A DNA stretch of 64,000 bases from Bacillus sp. CH140a_4T (GCF_008923725.1 NZ_WBPF01000006.1:1-64000), one strand, 5' to 3'. Positions 33,287-49,982 are shown, counted from the stretch's first letter. Notes: a model not told the origin generated them from the sequence alone. Made by a program: numbers and translations.

Positions 33287-36016
33287 ATGAAAAAACAAAC
33301 ACATGTAAGTATTCTTATAAGCATTATATCGTTGTCTATAGCCATTCATTACGTGGCAATGCCTTTTCTATATGAATACTCATTTCCCTTTCAAATATTA
33401 ATTGGAATGAGTACCCTATTAATCGATATTATCGCTTGTAGTTATATACTTTATTTTTCAAACATGAAAGAAGGGTTACCTCGTTTATTTTGGACCATAT
33501 TATCTGTTGGAACCCTCTCTTATTTCATTGGTGATACCGTCGTTGCCTATCAACGTTTAATTTTAAAGGACTACTATACATTCGTTGATCCGTCCGACTT
33601 TTTTTACCTACTTTTTGTAATGAGCTTTGCGTTCGCCTTTCTATATGAAATCATTTATAACAGAGATTTATTAGAAAAGCTTTTTATGATATGCGATATT
33701 TGTATCATCGTTACAGCACAATTCACTTTAAGTTACTACTTACTTATTGAACGAACCATTCACGTTTCTACAACAGCCTATATCGACATATTTGTTCAAC
33801 TTACCTATCCAATGGCTGACTTGCTCTTTTTTCTCATTGGAATTAATCTTTTATTCAAGCCATTGTCCTTGTTATCAAAAAAAGTTGGTGCGCTTCTTGG
33901 CAGTGCTTTAATTTTATATGCTACTACAGATGCGATTTATGCTTATATTAAATACTTCACACCAGAATATTCTATGTTTACAGTTACTCCTCTCTATCAA
34001 GTAACTTTAGTACTAGTAGCTATCGCCTGTATTCTTCATACAAAAGAACCTGAAAAACAAGAGCAAGTACTATTAACACCTAAACTTGGGGAATCAATCA
34101 GGTTATCATTACCTTACATTTCCGTAGTCATGCTCATTGTTTTTATATTAGTTGAATACGTTTTTTCACCTATTGTAGTAATCGGACTTATGATAACTTT
34201 CTCTTTCGTTCTCATACGCCACACTTTAGTTCGAAGACAAAATAAGATATTATTACTAGCCCAAATGCAATTCAACTTAGAACTGGAAAAACAAATTGAA
34301 CTACGTACAGAAGATTTAGTAGAACAAAAAAATGAACTATACCATAACCAACAAATGTTTAAATCTTTATACGAGCATCATCCAGATCCAATATTCACCT
34401 TAGATTTGTACGGTAATTTTCTCAAAGTGAATAACGCCGGTACTACTTTACTCGGTTATCAAACGAATGAATTATTAAATCAGCCTTACTATTCACTTAT
34501 GTATGAAGAAGATTTGGAAGAAATCGTTAATGCCTTTCATCGCGTAAAAAAAGGGAAATCTATTTCTTTAGAAATACGGGCATATCATAAAAATAAAGAT
34601 ATTTACTACTTACACGTTACAGCTGTTCCTATCTTTTTAAAAAATCATATTTCTGGTGTTTATTTAATGATTAAAGATATTACGGAAAGCAAACAACAAC
34701 AAGAACAAATTAATTTCCTAGCCTATCGGGATACGTTAACAGAGCTTGCAAATCGCCGTGCATTTCATCAATATGTAGAGCAAGCAATTGCTCGATCCGA
34801 AATATCAAAAAGGCCTTTTGCTGTTATGTTTCTTGACCTAGACCGCTTTAAGGTTATTAATGATACCCTCGGTCATAGGGTAGGAGACCTTCTATTAATT
34901 GCAGTAGCAAAAAGACTTGAAGAAATAGCGACACAAAATATGAAGCTTGCCCGGTTAGCTGGGGATGAGTTCACAATCCTTATCGAAAATTATAAAAAAA
35001 GGCCAGATGTACAAAAAATAGCTGATACGATTGTCGCGTTCATGAACGAACCATTTGAAATCGAAAATCAGCATTTACAAATCTCACCGAGCATCGGGAT
35101 TGCAATATACCCTGAAGCAGGTGAAGACCCATTATCAATTTTACAGCATGCTGATATGGCCATGTACGAGGCAAAAAATAGGGGGAAAAATGGTAGTTCT
35201 CTGTACACGAAAGAATTGTATAAAAAAATGGAACGAAAAGCTCGAATTGAAAAAGATCTACCACTCGCTTTAGTAAACGAAGAATTTTATCTCGTCTATC
35301 AACCACAAATTGATATTACAACGAAAAAAATTATTGGTGCTGAAGCATTAATACGCTGGAAACATCCGCTCCTAGGTGACATTTCGCCATGTGAGTTCAT
35401 TCCAATTGTAGAGGAGACGCCACAAGTCGTTCCACTCGGTCATTGGGTATTAAAAGAATCTTGTCGCCAGTTAAGAATATGGCATACTTTTGGCTACAAA
35501 GATTTAAAAATAAGTGTGAACTTATCAGCAAAAGAATTCCAGCAAGAGAATTTAATCGAGAACATTTCACAAATACTAACAGACGTTAAAGTCGATCCAA
35601 AGTATGTAACACTGGAGTTAACAGAACGAATTGCGATGATCGATGAAAAAGAAACATTATCCAGACTAAAGCAGTTAAAGGAATATGGTATTCAAACGTC
35701 CATTGATGACTTCGGTACCGGCTATTCTTCTCTCGCTTATTTATCCATTTTTCCTATTGATACATTAAAAGTACCGAGAGAATTTACACAATTAGCCGAT
35801 CATCGACCTGAGGAAAGAGCCATCGTTTCCACTATCCTTTCCCTTGCAAATACTTTAAACCTCTCTGTCGTTGCGGAAGGAATTGAAACAGAAAAACAAC
35901 TTAAGTTTCTACAAAAGAACAACTGTAAATATATGCAAGGCTACTATTTCAGTAAACCACTTACGAGTCATCAATTAATAAAATTTCTACAAAAAACACC
36001 CAGTATGAACCAATAG
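33287..36016 (+). CDS. Membrane-bound PAS-GGDEF-EAL cyclic-di-GMP protein
   Basis: This 909-residue protein has eight to ten N-terminal spans (residues 1-310), a PAS domain (FKSLYEHHPDPIFTLDLYG, about 358-470), a GGDEF domain (about 480-640) and an EAL domain (about 660-905). The active-site loop is LAGDEF and no RxxD inhibitory site precedes it. The EAL part has AEALIRWKHP, NLSAKEF, ELTER, DDFGTGYSSL and AEGIETEKQL, so metal ligands are present. However, the usual LKxDRxF reads LKVPREF, losing the Asp. It probably makes or degrades c-di-GMP; phosphodiesterase activity may be weakened. It is the only plus-strand gene for 30 kb around. Confidence 0.9.
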   Translation: MKKQTHVSILISIISLSIAIHYVAMPFLYEYSFPFQILIGMSTLLIDIIACSYILYFSNMKEGLPRLFWTILSVGTLSYFIGDTVVAYQRLILKDYYTFVDPSDFFYLLFVMSFAFAFLYEIIYNRDLLEKLFMICDICIIVTAQFTLSYYLLIERTIHVSTTAYIDIFVQLTYPMADLLFFLIGINLLFKPLSLLSKKVGALLGSALILYATTDAIYAYIKYFTPEYSMFTVTPLYQVTLVLVAIACILHTKEPEKQEQVLLTPKLGESIRLSLPYISVVMLIVFILVEYVFSPIVVIGLMITFSFVLIRHTLVRRQNKILLLAQMQFNLELEKQIELRTEDLVEQKNELYHNQQMFKSLYEHHPDPIFTLDLYGNFLKVNNAGTTLLGYQTNELLNQPYYSLMYEEDLEEIVNAFHRVKKGKSISLEIRAYHKNKDIYYLHVTAVPIFLKNHISGVYLMIKDITESKQQQEQINFLAYRDTLTELANRRAFHQYVEQAIARSEISKRPFAVMFLDLDRFKVINDTLGHRVGDLLLIAVAKRLEEIATQNMKLARLAGDEFTILIENYKKRPDVQKIADTIVAFMNEPFEIENQHLQISPSIGIAIYPEAGEDPLSILQHADMAMYEAKNRGKNGSSLYTKELYKKMERKARIEKDLPLALVNEEFYLVYQPQIDITTKKIIGAEALIRWKHPLLGDISPCEFIPIVEETPQVVPLGHWVLKESCRQLRIWHTFGYKDLKISVNLSAKEFQQENLIENISQILTDVKVDPKYVTLELTERIAMIDEKETLSRLKQLKEYGIQTSIDDFGTGYSSLAYLSIFPIDTLKVPREFTQLADHRPEERAIVSTILSLANTLNLSVVAEGIETEKQLKFLQKNNCKYMQGYYFSKPLTSHQLIKFLQKTPSMNQ

Positions 36017-36034
36017 CTCATACTGAGTGTTTTT
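35996..36034 (+). terminator. Terminator of the GGDEF-EAL gene
   Basis: ACACCCAGTATGA (35996-36008) pairs with TCATACTGAGTGT (36018-36030) and is followed by TTTT. The stop codon lies in the loop. Confidence 0.85.
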
Positions 36035-36099
36035 ATCATGCTATTTGCGGACAGTAAAACTAGTAACCAACGTGAGGTGCCCCACTGATTACAGCTTCT

Positions 36100-36753
36100 T
36101 TAAAGTGTCGGAATTTTCCCCTCGTAATATTCCTCTGCAATTTCTTCATAAAACGCTGCTGACGTCGTATAAAAATATGGAATTAGCCATAAGAATCCAA
36201 TCCCGAGTGTAATACAACTTAATATAAACCAACCAATAAAGCTTAAACATAAAATGAAATACTCCATCTTATGTCCATCCATCATACGACGACTTTCTGT
36301 AATAGCTTGATTTATAGAATACTCCGGATGGTCATTTATTATAAAATACGTCATCGCATAAGAAAATGATTTAATGATGCCTGGAATAATAAATAATAAA
36401 AACCATAAGAAAATATAAATGTTCACTACTATATATAATAAAAATGACTTTATAAACTTACTTCCTTCTGTAAACCATCTGAATATATGCCCGATACCCG
36501 CTTCTTTTTCACGAATGATATGCAGCGCTAAATAATAACCACCTAGTGTTAATGGACCCACCATCAATATTGAAATAATGTCTAATGAAAGTGAACTGTT
36601 TACTTCTTTCCAATCCCAAACCTGAGAGAAAATGAAATCAATACTAAAACTAAAAGCTGTAATAAGAACCGAAATAAGTAACGTTGCCCCGACAGCTAAT
36701 CCCCATTTCCCTTCTAATGAATCTAGCGCTTCTCCTTTTAAATCACCAATCAT
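36100..36753 (-). CDS. DUF975 family membrane protein
   Basis: This 217-residue integral membrane protein has about five spans. It starts MIGDLKGEALDSLEGKWGLA and contains a SINQAITESRRMMDGHKMEY motif and a final GIGFLWLIPY span, the pattern of DUF975 proteins. Function is unknown. It is a paralogue of the next gene, which begins almost identically, and is separated from it by 47 nt; the pair is probably one transcription unit. Confidence 0.8.
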   Translation of the reverse strand: MIGDLKGEALDSLEGKWGLAVGATLLISVLITAFSFSIDFIFSQVWDWKEVNSSLSLDIISILMVGPLTLGGYYLALHIIREKEAGIGHIFRWFTEGSKFIKSFLLYIVVNIYIFLWFLLFIIPGIIKSFSYAMTYFIINDHPEYSINQAITESRRMMDGHKMEYFILCLSFIGWFILSCITLGIGFLWLIPYFYTTSAAFYEEIAEEYYEGKIPTL

Positions 36754-36800
36754 AATGTTCCTCCTATACGTAATAACTCTATTAGTATAGCATGTTCCTA

Positions 36801-37583
36801 CTACAATTCATCTTTTGAAAGAAAGCGATAAAAATGCGCTGTCGTTGTACTCATATACGGGCTAAGCCATAGAAAACCTATTCCAAGTGTAAGAATCGCT
36901 AAAATTGCCCAACCTATAAAACTTAGCCACAACAGAAACAAATCTAATTTGTGCCCCTGCATAAGACGCTTACTTTCTTTCATTGCCTGTGACACACTAT
37001 ACTCTGGATTTTCAACCATAACATAGTACGTCATCGCATAAGAAAAGTACATCACAAGCATACCAACGATTGAAATAGCTAATAGTACAAAGAAAGCAAT
37101 AGCAAACGACGTATTTCCTTCTTCACCAAAAAATGCAAATAAGGCTACTAGCAACATCGGAATCCATGTACCTGTATATAACAAAATCGCAAGCATTGCC
37201 CACATCGTTTTCATCATTCTTTTAAAGCCACGAAATCCTTCGAATAAGTAATCTACTTTAGCACCTTCTCGTTTACTCATCTGTAAAAATACATTTGTAT
37301 AACCGTATGAGGTAATTCCATACGATGCGTTACTTAAAATTATCATAATGCAATAAAAAATCCCAAATGTAATACCTGCTCCAATTGATATTGTGTCCTC
37401 TTCAAGTGAACCTGTGAAACCAGCAAATAGTAAAAATATAATAACTCCTGGAATTAAAAGTATAAGCATTGCAGCCATTGCAACAACATAACTTAAAATA
37501 AAATATAAAATCGTTGATCCAACACCTAGTCCCCAATTTCCTTTTAAAGAGTGCAACGCTTCTCGTTTCATTTCACCGATCAT
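36801..37583 (-). CDS. DUF975 family membrane protein
   Basis: The 260-residue paralogue of the preceding protein. It shares the start MIGEMKREALHSLKGNWGLG, the SVSQAMKESKRLMQGHKLDL motif and the end GIGFLWLSPYMSTTTAHFY, with an inserted extra loop and span around residues 60-120. About six spans are visible. No catalytic residues are recognisable. It lies downstream of the atp terminator, so it needs its own promoter in the short gap upstream. Confidence 0.8.
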   Translation of the reverse strand: MIGEMKREALHSLKGNWGLGVGSTILYFILSYVVAMAAMLILLIPGVIIFLLFAGFTGSLEEDTISIGAGITFGIFYCIMIILSNASYGITSYGYTNVFLQMSKREGAKVDYLFEGFRGFKRMMKTMWAMLAILLYTGTWIPMLLVALFAFFGEEGNTSFAIAFFVLLAISIVGMLVMYFSYAMTYYVMVENPEYSVSQAMKESKRLMQGHKLDLFLLWLSFIGWAILAILTLGIGFLWLSPYMSTTTAHFYRFLSKDEL

Positions 37584-37678
37584 TTATTCATCTCCTTTAT
37601 AAATTGTTATACATTCTCTACTTATACAAGCATCAATATAATTATACCATTTTTGTAAAATTATCCATGATCTACATA

Positions 37679-37713
37679 AAAAAATCCGTAAAGGCAAAGC
37701 CTTTACGGATTTT

Positions 37714-37715
<2 letters not shown>
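37679..37715 (-). terminator. Terminator of the atp operon
   Basis: AATCCGTAAAGGC and GCCTTTACGGATT arms with an AAA loop (37683-37711), with A/T runs both sides, end at the atpC stop. Confidence 0.92.
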
Positions 37716-38127
<412 letters not shown>

Positions 38128-38135
38128 CTAAGGCC

Positions 38136-39575
<1,440 letters not shown>

Positions 39576-39620
39576 CTAACTTGCTACGAGCAGTTAGCTT
39601 TCCATTTTTTATTGGTTTAT

Positions 39621-39656
39621 AGCTTACGCGACTCTTTTGAAAGAGCCGCCTACGCT
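39621..39656. repeat. Minimal hairpin of the nested-hairpin repeat family
   Basis: GCGACTCTTT and AAAGAGCCGC form a compact stem bounded by CTTAC on one side and CTACGCT on the other, the same ends as the larger elements nearby. Confidence 0.5.
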
Positions 39657-39660
39657 TTTT

Positions 39661-39783
39661 ATTGAATCTAGCTCCGGCAGTTAGAATGTTCGGTGGCTTC
39701 GCTTTTTCCTGCGAGGCACAAATCACCTCTACGTCAAAAGCTCCATCCCCCTCTCATTCTGAACGAACCGCCTACGCTTTATA
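39661..39783. repeat. Nested-hairpin repeat element between atpG and atpD (subtype 2)
   Basis: It starts ATCTAGCTCCGGCAG, contains GAATG/CATTC, GAGGC/GCCTC-like and GCTTC/GAAGC-like inner pairs, and ends GAACGAACCGCCTACGCTT. It is nearly the same as the element at 40823-40936, so the atp operon carries two related copies. Confidence 0.75.
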
Positions 39784-39786
39784 TTA

Positions 39787-40653
<867 letters not shown>

Positions 40654-40822
40654 TCACCACCTTTTTTCCGGAAGTTGGCACGATTAGTAAGAATTCTCTT
40701 CCTAATCTACGTTGCAAGATATTCTTGCTCATGATTGAAGGAAAAGAATAGGTGCACCTACTCTTTTCCTTTACATAACCGTCAGCAATCTCAAAACTTG
40801 AGATGCCTTTTATATATTATTA

Positions 40823-40936
40823 TCTAGCTCCAGCGGCTTGAATGTTCGGTGGCTTCACTTCTTCCTACGAGGCAAAGACCGCCTCTTCGTCAGAAGCTCC
40901 ATCCCCCTCACATTCAGGACGAGCCGCTTCCGCTTT
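40823..40936. repeat. Nested-hairpin repeat element between atpA and atpG (subtype 2)
   Basis: The ends are TCTAGCTCCAGCGGCT and GACGAGCCGCTTCCGCTT. Nested pairs are GGCT/AGCC, GAATG/CATTC, GCTTC/GAAGC and GAGGC/GCCTC. It finishes two bases before the atpA stop codon. Confidence 0.78.
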
Positions 40937-40938
40937 TA

Positions 40939-43510
<2,572 letters not shown>

Positions 43511-43633
43511 TCACTCCCTTCAAAATATCTAAATTGATCATATGAAAAAAAAAGACATACGTTTCATCCATAAAGCAATGGCGAAGAAAGTTCGGAAAAA
43601 CACTCTTCGCCATCTATGTAAGGGGAGTCTCCC

Positions 43634-43852
<219 letters not shown>

Positions 43853-43908
43853 TTAATTTGTCCTCCTTTGTATTATAAAAAAATAAATTTTTTCTTACTT
43901 AAATTATA

Positions 43909-45027
<1,119 letters not shown>

Positions 45028-45031
<4 letters not shown>

Positions 45032-45252
45032 TGCTCTCCCGAATAGTAATGTCGAATGAGTCGAATCATTGCGTATATCCCAGTTCCTAATCCGAGTAAT
45101 AACCCTATAATAAGAAACAATGGAAACGTTCCAACCTTATTATCAATCCACTGCCCACCAAAGATCCCAATAAGAATAGAACCGACTAACTGAGCAAGAA
45201 TACCTGACATTAAAGCATAAGCTTTTATATGGCTGCGATCGTTTTTTTGCAA
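45028..45252 (-). CDS. atpZ: AtpZ/AtpI-type small membrane protein
   Basis: The first gene of the atp operon encodes a two-span protein (LMSGILAQLVGSILIGIFGG and FPLFLIIGLLLGLGTGIYAM) of the AtpZ family, thought to assist ATP synthase assembly or ion uptake. I start it at TTG 45252, which has GGAGGG at 8-nt spacing and gives 74 residues; the ATG at 45282 has no ribosome site. Confidence 0.8.
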
Positions 45253-45406
45253 GGATTCATCCCTCCAATATGTAACCCTCATTCACGATGTGTTAATAAT
45301 AACTCATTTTTTTGCATAAATCCTATACAAAATAAAAAGTTTACATTTTCGTCACGGAATAGATGTATTTTTGTCACTGAAAGCCCTACCATCTATCCCC
45401 GTTGTT

Positions 45407-45435
45407 AGCATACAATAGGGTATTAACAGTGTCAA
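45407..45435 (-). promoter_or_regulatory. Sigma-A promoter candidate of the atp operon
   Basis: Minus strand TTGACA (45435-45430), 17-nt spacer, TATGCT (45412-45407). The leader to the TTG start is about 150 nt. The rest of the 480-nt gap to upp (45440-45725) shows no gene; a cre-like TGAAAACGTTCCCC at 45490-45503 lies upstream. Confidence 0.55.
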
Positions 45436-45725
45436 CGAGAAATCGTAAAAAATCAAAAAATTTGAGTATTAGTCATTTCCTCCCAAAAATGAAAACGTTC
45501 CCCTTCTAAATACTGGTTAGAGATATGCAATTTCTAACAGTTTTCTCTTTATAATAGAAGGAAATGTTCACAAGTTTGTCACTATTATATTTTTAAGATA
45601 TAACGCTTTCCTTCCATAATATAGTGCTCTTTAGACGTAAGACTTCTATATTATATGTGATGTGTATGCAACTTATGTTGTATATACTATGTATATTTAT
45701 CCCCCTCCCCTACCTCATCAAGATA

Positions 45726-45755
45726 CAAAAAAACGAGAGGGGAACCCCCTCTCGT
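45726..45755 (-). terminator. Terminator of upp
   Basis: ACGAGAGGGG and CCCCTCTCGT arms (45733-45742 / 45746-45755), then seven T on the minus strand. Confidence 0.92.
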
Positions 45756-45763
45756 CAGTTGTC

Positions 45764-46393
45764 TTACTTCGTTCCGAATAAACGGTCACCAGCATCACCA
45801 AGACCTGGCACTACATATCCGTGTTCATTTAATTTCTCATCTAATGCTGCTACATAAATATCAACATCAGGATGTTCTTCTTGTACTACTTTTACTCCTT
45901 CTGGAGCTGCAACGATACACATTAATTTAATTTGTTTTGCACCGCGCTTTTTCAGAGAGTTAATTGCTTCAGCTGCAGAACCACCTGTTGCTAGCATCGG
46001 ATCTAGTACGATAAAGTCACGCTCTTCTACATCCGTTGGAAGTTTCACATAGTATTCTACCGGTTGCAATGTTTTAGGATCGCGGTATAAACCAACGTGT
46101 CCTACTTTTGCTGCTGGAATTAATTTCAGAATTCCATCAACCATTCCTAAACCTGCACGTAAAATCGGAATTAAACCAAGTTTTTTACCAGCGATCACTT
46201 TTGTTGTTGCTTTGCTTACAGGCGTTTCAATTTCAATGTCTTTAAGTGGAAGATCGCGAGTAATTTCAAAAGCCATTAGGCTTGCTACTTCGTCCACTAA
46301 TTCACGAAAATCTTTCGTACCTGTATTCTTATCGCGAATATATGTAATCTTATGTTGAATTAACGGGTGATCAAATACATACAGTTTTCCCAT
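45764..46393 (-). CDS. upp: Uracil phosphoribosyltransferase
   Basis: Upp salvages uracil to UMP using PRPP. This 209-residue protein has the PRPP loop [16 protein letters not shown] near residue 130, the [15 protein letters not shown] segment and the C-terminal [16 protein letters not shown] that binds uracil. An AAAGGAGAG site precedes the ATG. It lies between the atp operon and glyA, the order known from B. subtilis. Confidence 0.97.
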   Translation of the reverse strand: MGKLYVFDHPLIQHKITYIRDKNTGTKDFRELVDEVASLMAFEITRDLPLKDIEIETPVSKATTKVIAGKKLGLIPILRAGLGMVDGILKLIPAAKVGHVGLYRDPKTLQPVEYYVKLPTDVEERDFIVLDPMLATGGSAAEAINSLKKRGAKQIKLMCIVAAPEGVKVVQEEHPDVDIYVAALDEKLNEHGYVVPGLGDAGDRLFGTK

Positions 46394-46615
46394 GTGAATC
46401 TCTCCTTTAGATGATATTCATGCGTTTGCACGCTTTTTTACACTATTTACGATTGTAAAGAAAACGCTACTAATATTCAAGGGCAAATTTGGCAAAATCA
46501 TGATTTTACGATGAATCTATCTAGTATCTTTACCAATTATGGGAGCTGTATCCTTCATTATATCGCCAAAATTTATTCATCATTTGTATACATACTTAAA
46601 GAACAATATATGTCC

Positions 46616-46652
46616 AAAAAAAACTGCCAAAACAATTACGTCTCAGCAGTCT
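46616..46652 (-). terminator. Possible terminator of glyA
   Basis: A short ACTGC/GCAGT stem with a long loop is followed by eight T on the minus strand, just after the glyA stop. The stem is weak. Confidence 0.45.
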
Positions 46653-46663
46653 TCTTTCATCTA

Positions 46664-47908
46664 TTATAGGTCTGTGTACATTGGGAATTTGCTCGTTAAC
46701 GCTTCTACACGCTTACTTGCTTCTTCTAATGCAGCTTCATTTTCATGATTTTTTAATGTATAAGCAATAAGTGACGCAATTTCATCCATGTCTTCTAAAC
46801 CGAAACCGCGAGATGTTACAGCTGCCGTACCGATACGTACACCACTTGTTACAAATGGGCTTGCTGTTTCAAATGGAATTGTATTTTTGTTCACTGTAAT
46901 ACCAACTTCATCTAATACGTGCTCTGCTACTTTACCTGTGATTTCTAAGTTACGAACATCGATCAAGATTAAATGATTGTCTGTTCCACCAGAAACAAGT
47001 GTAAGCCCTTCTTTTTGAAGACCTTCAGCTAAGCGGTTCGCATTATTAATGATATTTTGTGCATATGTTTTAAACTCATCTTGTAGCGTCTCACCAAATG
47101 CAACAGCTTTTGCAGCGATTACGTGCATAAGTGGACCACCTTGAATACCAGGGAAGATTGATTTATCAATTTGTTTTGCAAATTGCTCTTCACATAAAAT
47201 CATACCACCACGTGGACCACGTAATGTTTTATGTGTTGTCGTTGTAACGAAATGTGCATGTGGTACTGGGTTTGGATGTAAACCAGCAGCTACTAAACCA
47301 GCGATATGTGCCATATCAACCATAAAGTATGCACCCACTTCATCCGCAATCTCACGGAATCGTTTGAAATCGATAACACGAGGATATGCACTTGCACCTG
47401 CAACGATTAATTTTGGTTTATGTTCTTTCGCTTTTGCTAATACATCATCGTAATTAATACGGTGAGATTCAGCATCCACGCCATATTCTACGAAATTATA
47501 TTGTACTCCACTGAAGTTAACAGGGCTTCCGTGTGTTAAGTGACCACCATGAGATAAATTCATACCAAGTACTGTATCGCCTTGCTCTAAAATTGTGAAG
47601 TATACTGCCATGTTCGCCTGTGCACCAGAATGCGGTTGAACATTTACATGCTCTGCGCCAAAAATTTCTTTCGCGCGATCACGTGCGATATCTTCCACTA
47701 CGTCTACGTGCTCACAGCCACCATAGTAACGTTTTCCAGGATATCCCTCAGCATACTTATTCGTTAAAACAGAACCTTGCGCCTCCATTACTGCTTCACT
47801 TACGAAGTTTTCCGAAGCAATTAACTCAATCTTCGAACGCTGTCTTCCTAGTTCTGCCTCAATTGCAGCAAATACCTTTTCATCTTGACGTTTTAAATGA
47901 TCCACCAA
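46664..47908 (-). CDS. glyA: Serine hydroxymethyltransferase
   Basis: GlyA converts serine and tetrahydrofolate to glycine and methylene-THF with PLP. The 414-residue protein shows the PLP lysine in [20 protein letters not shown], the N-terminal [14 protein letters not shown] and the YYGGCEHVD substrate loop. Initiation may be TTG 47908 or GTG 47905; both follow the GGGGG site, the second with better spacing. It is monocistronic by spacing. Confidence 0.97.
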   Translation of the reverse strand: MVDHLKRQDEKVFAAIEAELGRQRSKIELIASENFVSEAVMEAQGSVLTNKYAEGYPGKRYYGGCEHVDVVEDIARDRAKEIFGAEHVNVQPHSGAQANMAVYFTILEQGDTVLGMNLSHGGHLTHGSPVNFSGVQYNFVEYGVDAESHRINYDDVLAKAKEHKPKLIVAGASAYPRVIDFKRFREIADEVGAYFMVDMAHIAGLVAAGLHPNPVPHAHFVTTTTHKTLRGPRGGMILCEEQFAKQIDKSIFPGIQGGPLMHVIAAKAVAFGETLQDEFKTYAQNIINNANRLAEGLQKEGLTLVSGGTDNHLILIDVRNLEITGKVAEHVLDEVGITVNKNTIPFETASPFVTSGVRIGTAAVTSRGFGLEDMDEIASLIAYTLKNHENEAALEEASKRVEALTSKFPMYTDL

Positions 47909-48054
47909 AATCCCCCTTTTCTGAACGAATTACATCGATTCCCAATAGTTTTTTCTCATTTATTCAGAAAAAACGAAAATTCAGGTTGTAATTCTTTCGA
48001 ACCTTCATGTTTTCAACTACATTCTAACATGACTTTCTATATCATAAAAGAAAA

Positions 48055-48078
48055 AAAAGACCGAAAATCGGTCTTTTC
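48055..48078 (-). terminator. Terminator downstream of ywlG
   Basis: AGACCGA/TCGGTCT stem with a 3-nt loop (48058-48074), flanked by an A-run that reads as a T-run on the minus strand. It lies 85 nt past the ywlG stop. Confidence 0.8.
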
Positions 48079-48158
48079 TTTCTTCTATTATAAAGTCAGA
48101 CTACATACCTTTTATCTTTCGATATAAAGCTATTATGCGACTTTATAATTTTTCATGT

Positions 48159-48731
48159 CTAACGGCAAGTGATAGTCTCTTCCTTCGCCGCATAAACAGC
48201 ACGTACTCCACCAATTAGTTTTCCACGTGTTGTTGCCATCGTTACATGCGCACTTCCAATTTCCTTCACACCTGTACGAACCGGAACAGCTACATGCTTT
48301 AAATGCATACCGATAAATGTATCACCAATATCCATTCCTGCATCTGCTTTAATAAACTCAATTACTACCGGGTCTTTCAAATTGTGATACGCATATGTTG
48401 CTAATGCACCACCTGCTGATCTAACAGGCGTAACTGTTACAATTTCAAATTGATATTTCATCGCCAACTCTCTCTCAACTACTAAAGCACGGTTTAAATG
48501 CTCACAACATTGAAACGCCAACTCAATACCTGTTTGCTCTTGAAATTGTTTTAACTCAGAAAAAATCGCCTCTGCTACTTCCATCGTTCCTGATGTTCCA
48601 ATTCTTTCTCCTAGCACTTCGCTCGTGCTACACCCCACTACAAAAATTTGACTACTTTGTAATGAAGCTTGTTCTTGGAAATCAGAAAGCGAACTTTGTA
48701 ACTGTTCTCTTACCTTTACGATTTCTGTCAT
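48159..48731 (-). CDS. ywlG: YwlG family protein (UPF0340)
   Basis: About 190 residues from the ATG at 48731, which follows GGAAGAGG; the frame extends upstream without a ribosome site. Sequence features ([56 protein letters not shown]) place it in the TIGR01440/UPF0340 family, whose function is not known. It sits between rpiB and glyA, as in B. subtilis. Confidence 0.88.
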   Translation of the reverse strand: MTEIVKVREQLQSSLSDFQEQASLQSSQIFVVGCSTSEVLGERIGTSGTMEVAEAIFSELKQFQEQTGIELAFQCCEHLNRALVVERELAMKYQFEIVTVTPVRSAGGALATYAYHNLKDPVVIEFIKADAGMDIGDTFIGMHLKHVAVPVRTGVKEIGSAHVTMATTRGKLIGGVRAVYAAKEETITCR

Positions 48732-48797
48732 TACGCCTCTTCCTTTCACAGGTTGGTTCACCAAATTATATTTCATACTACTTCTAGTTAGAATCTA

Positions 48798-49241
48798 TTA
48801 CTTTGTTTCGTATGTTTTAATTTTTCCTACGCGGTTTTCGTGACGACCACCTTCATAGTCGGTTGTTAACCAAATTTTTGCGATGTCACGTGCTAGACCT
48901 GCACCAATTACACGCTCGCCCATTGCTAGCATGTTCGTATCATTATGCTCTCTCGTTGCTTTCGCACTGAAAGTATCATGAACTAACGCACAACGAATAC
49001 CATTTACTTTATTTGCTGCAATTGACATACCGATGCCTGTCCCACAAACTAAAATACCACGATCTACTTCGCCATTCGCTACCATTTCCGCTGCAGGAAA
49101 CGCAAAATCAGGGTAATCAACAGAACCAGCTTCACATTCACAACCTAAATCAATATATTCAATATTTAACTCTTCTAATAAACTTATAAGTTCTTTACGG
49201 ATATTCATACCGCCGTGATCAGATGCTACTACTACTTTCAT
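48798..49241 (-). CDS. rpiB: Ribose-5-phosphate isomerase B
   Basis: RpiB interconverts ribose 5-phosphate and ribulose 5-phosphate in the pentose phosphate pathway. The 147-residue protein opens with MKVVVASDHGGMNIRKELI and has the active-site GILVCGTGIGMSIAANKVNG Cys and the HNDTNMLAMGERVIG segment. It is followed by ywlG after 66 nt and preceded by ywlE. Confidence 0.94.
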   Translation of the reverse strand: MKVVVASDHGGMNIRKELISLLEELNIEYIDLGCECEAGSVDYPDFAFPAAEMVANGEVDRGILVCGTGIGMSIAANKVNGIRCALVHDTFSAKATREHNDTNMLAMGERVIGAGLARDIAKIWLTTDYEGGRHENRVGKIKTYETK

Positions 49242-49337
49242 TTTTACCCCTCCAAAGTTTCAATCAATTATCTTCATTTCTCACTCGCTACCTTAACGGA
49301 ACGAAGTGATCTCCAATATCGTATTATACACGAAACA

Positions 49338-49778
49338 TCAACCTTCTGAATGTTTTTTCAGTAAAGTTTGTACAAGTTTTTCCATCTCTTCTAACGTTTC
49401 TTTATAAATAGAAAGTGACCCGCCAAATGGATCTGAAATATCCTTACTTATCCCCTCAGTTACTCCATATAATGTATCTACTTTCTTTTCAACACTCGGA
49501 TAATGCCCAAGTACAATTTGCTTATGGTTTTCCGTCATTGTTACTACAATATCAGCCCATTCAATCAAAGCTTCATTTACCTGCTGCGAAGCATGATCGA
49601 TTGCAATTCCCTTTTCAGCTAAAGCTTCCTTTGCATATATCGACGCATCACTTCCAGGATAGGCGAAAACACCAGCAGATTGCACTTCAAACTTACCTGC
49701 TCCATGATGACGAAGCAACGCCTCGGCCATCGGGCTACGGCATGTATTTCCAGTGCAAATAAATAACACTCGTTTCAT
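49338..49778 (-). CDS. ywlE: Protein-arginine phosphatase YwlE
   Basis: A 146-residue low-molecular-weight phosphatase. The P-loop [17 protein letters not shown] carries the nucleophile Cys8, Arg14 and Thr12. A Thr at this place is the residue that makes YwlE specific for phosphoarginine, opposing McsB kinase in protein quality control. The general acid Asp is in [14 protein letters not shown]. It starts the ywlE-rpiB-ywlG block. Confidence 0.93.
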   Translation of the reverse strand: MKRVLFICTGNTCRSPMAEALLRHHGAGKFEVQSAGVFAYPGSDASIYAKEALAEKGIAIDHASQQVNEALIEWADIVVTMTENHKQIVLGHYPSVEKKVDTLYGVTEGISKDISDPFGGSLSIYKETLEEMEKLVQTLLKKHSEG

Positions 49779-49860
49779 CCAAACCCACCCCTTTTCTTCT
49801 TTTTCCTACTTTTTATCATAACGTACATAAGAATAGAACAAAAGAAATGTGAATATACGA

Positions 49861-49903
49861 AAGGCGCATTTCTCTTATATTTTTTCTAAGAAAAATGCGC
49901 CTT
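49861..49903. terminator. Strong hairpin between crr and ywlE
   Basis: A 17-nt arm at 49861-49877 pairs with 49887-49903 with one mismatch. It is the second hairpin after crr and lies about 85 nt before the ywlE start, so it may back up termination. A lone DnaA-box-like TTATCCACA overlaps its edge at 49902-49910. Confidence 0.65.
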
Positions 49904-49982
49904 ATCCACATATATGTGAAACCCTATTTCCAAGTGCCCAAAGTATTTTACCATACATAAGGAACAGACTACAAAACAAAAT

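Noticed and set aside
36040-36098. Possible degenerate bcr1 fragment (CCCACTGATTA) after the GGDEF-EAL gene
   Set aside because: Only about ten bases match the bcr1-like element and no second arm is present.
45490-45503. cre-like TGAAAACGTTCCCC upstream of the atp promoter
   Set aside because: It matches 12 of 14 positions but lies about 55 nt upstream of the -35 and a single such match is expected by chance in AT-rich gaps.
45624-45857. Plus-strand frame between upp and the atp operon
   Set aside because: No ribosome-binding site, odd composition, and it runs through the upp terminator into upp coding sequence.
49902-49910. Single perfect DnaA box TTATCCACA near ywlE
   Set aside because: It is isolated and overlaps a terminator-like hairpin, so it is not counted as a binding cluster.
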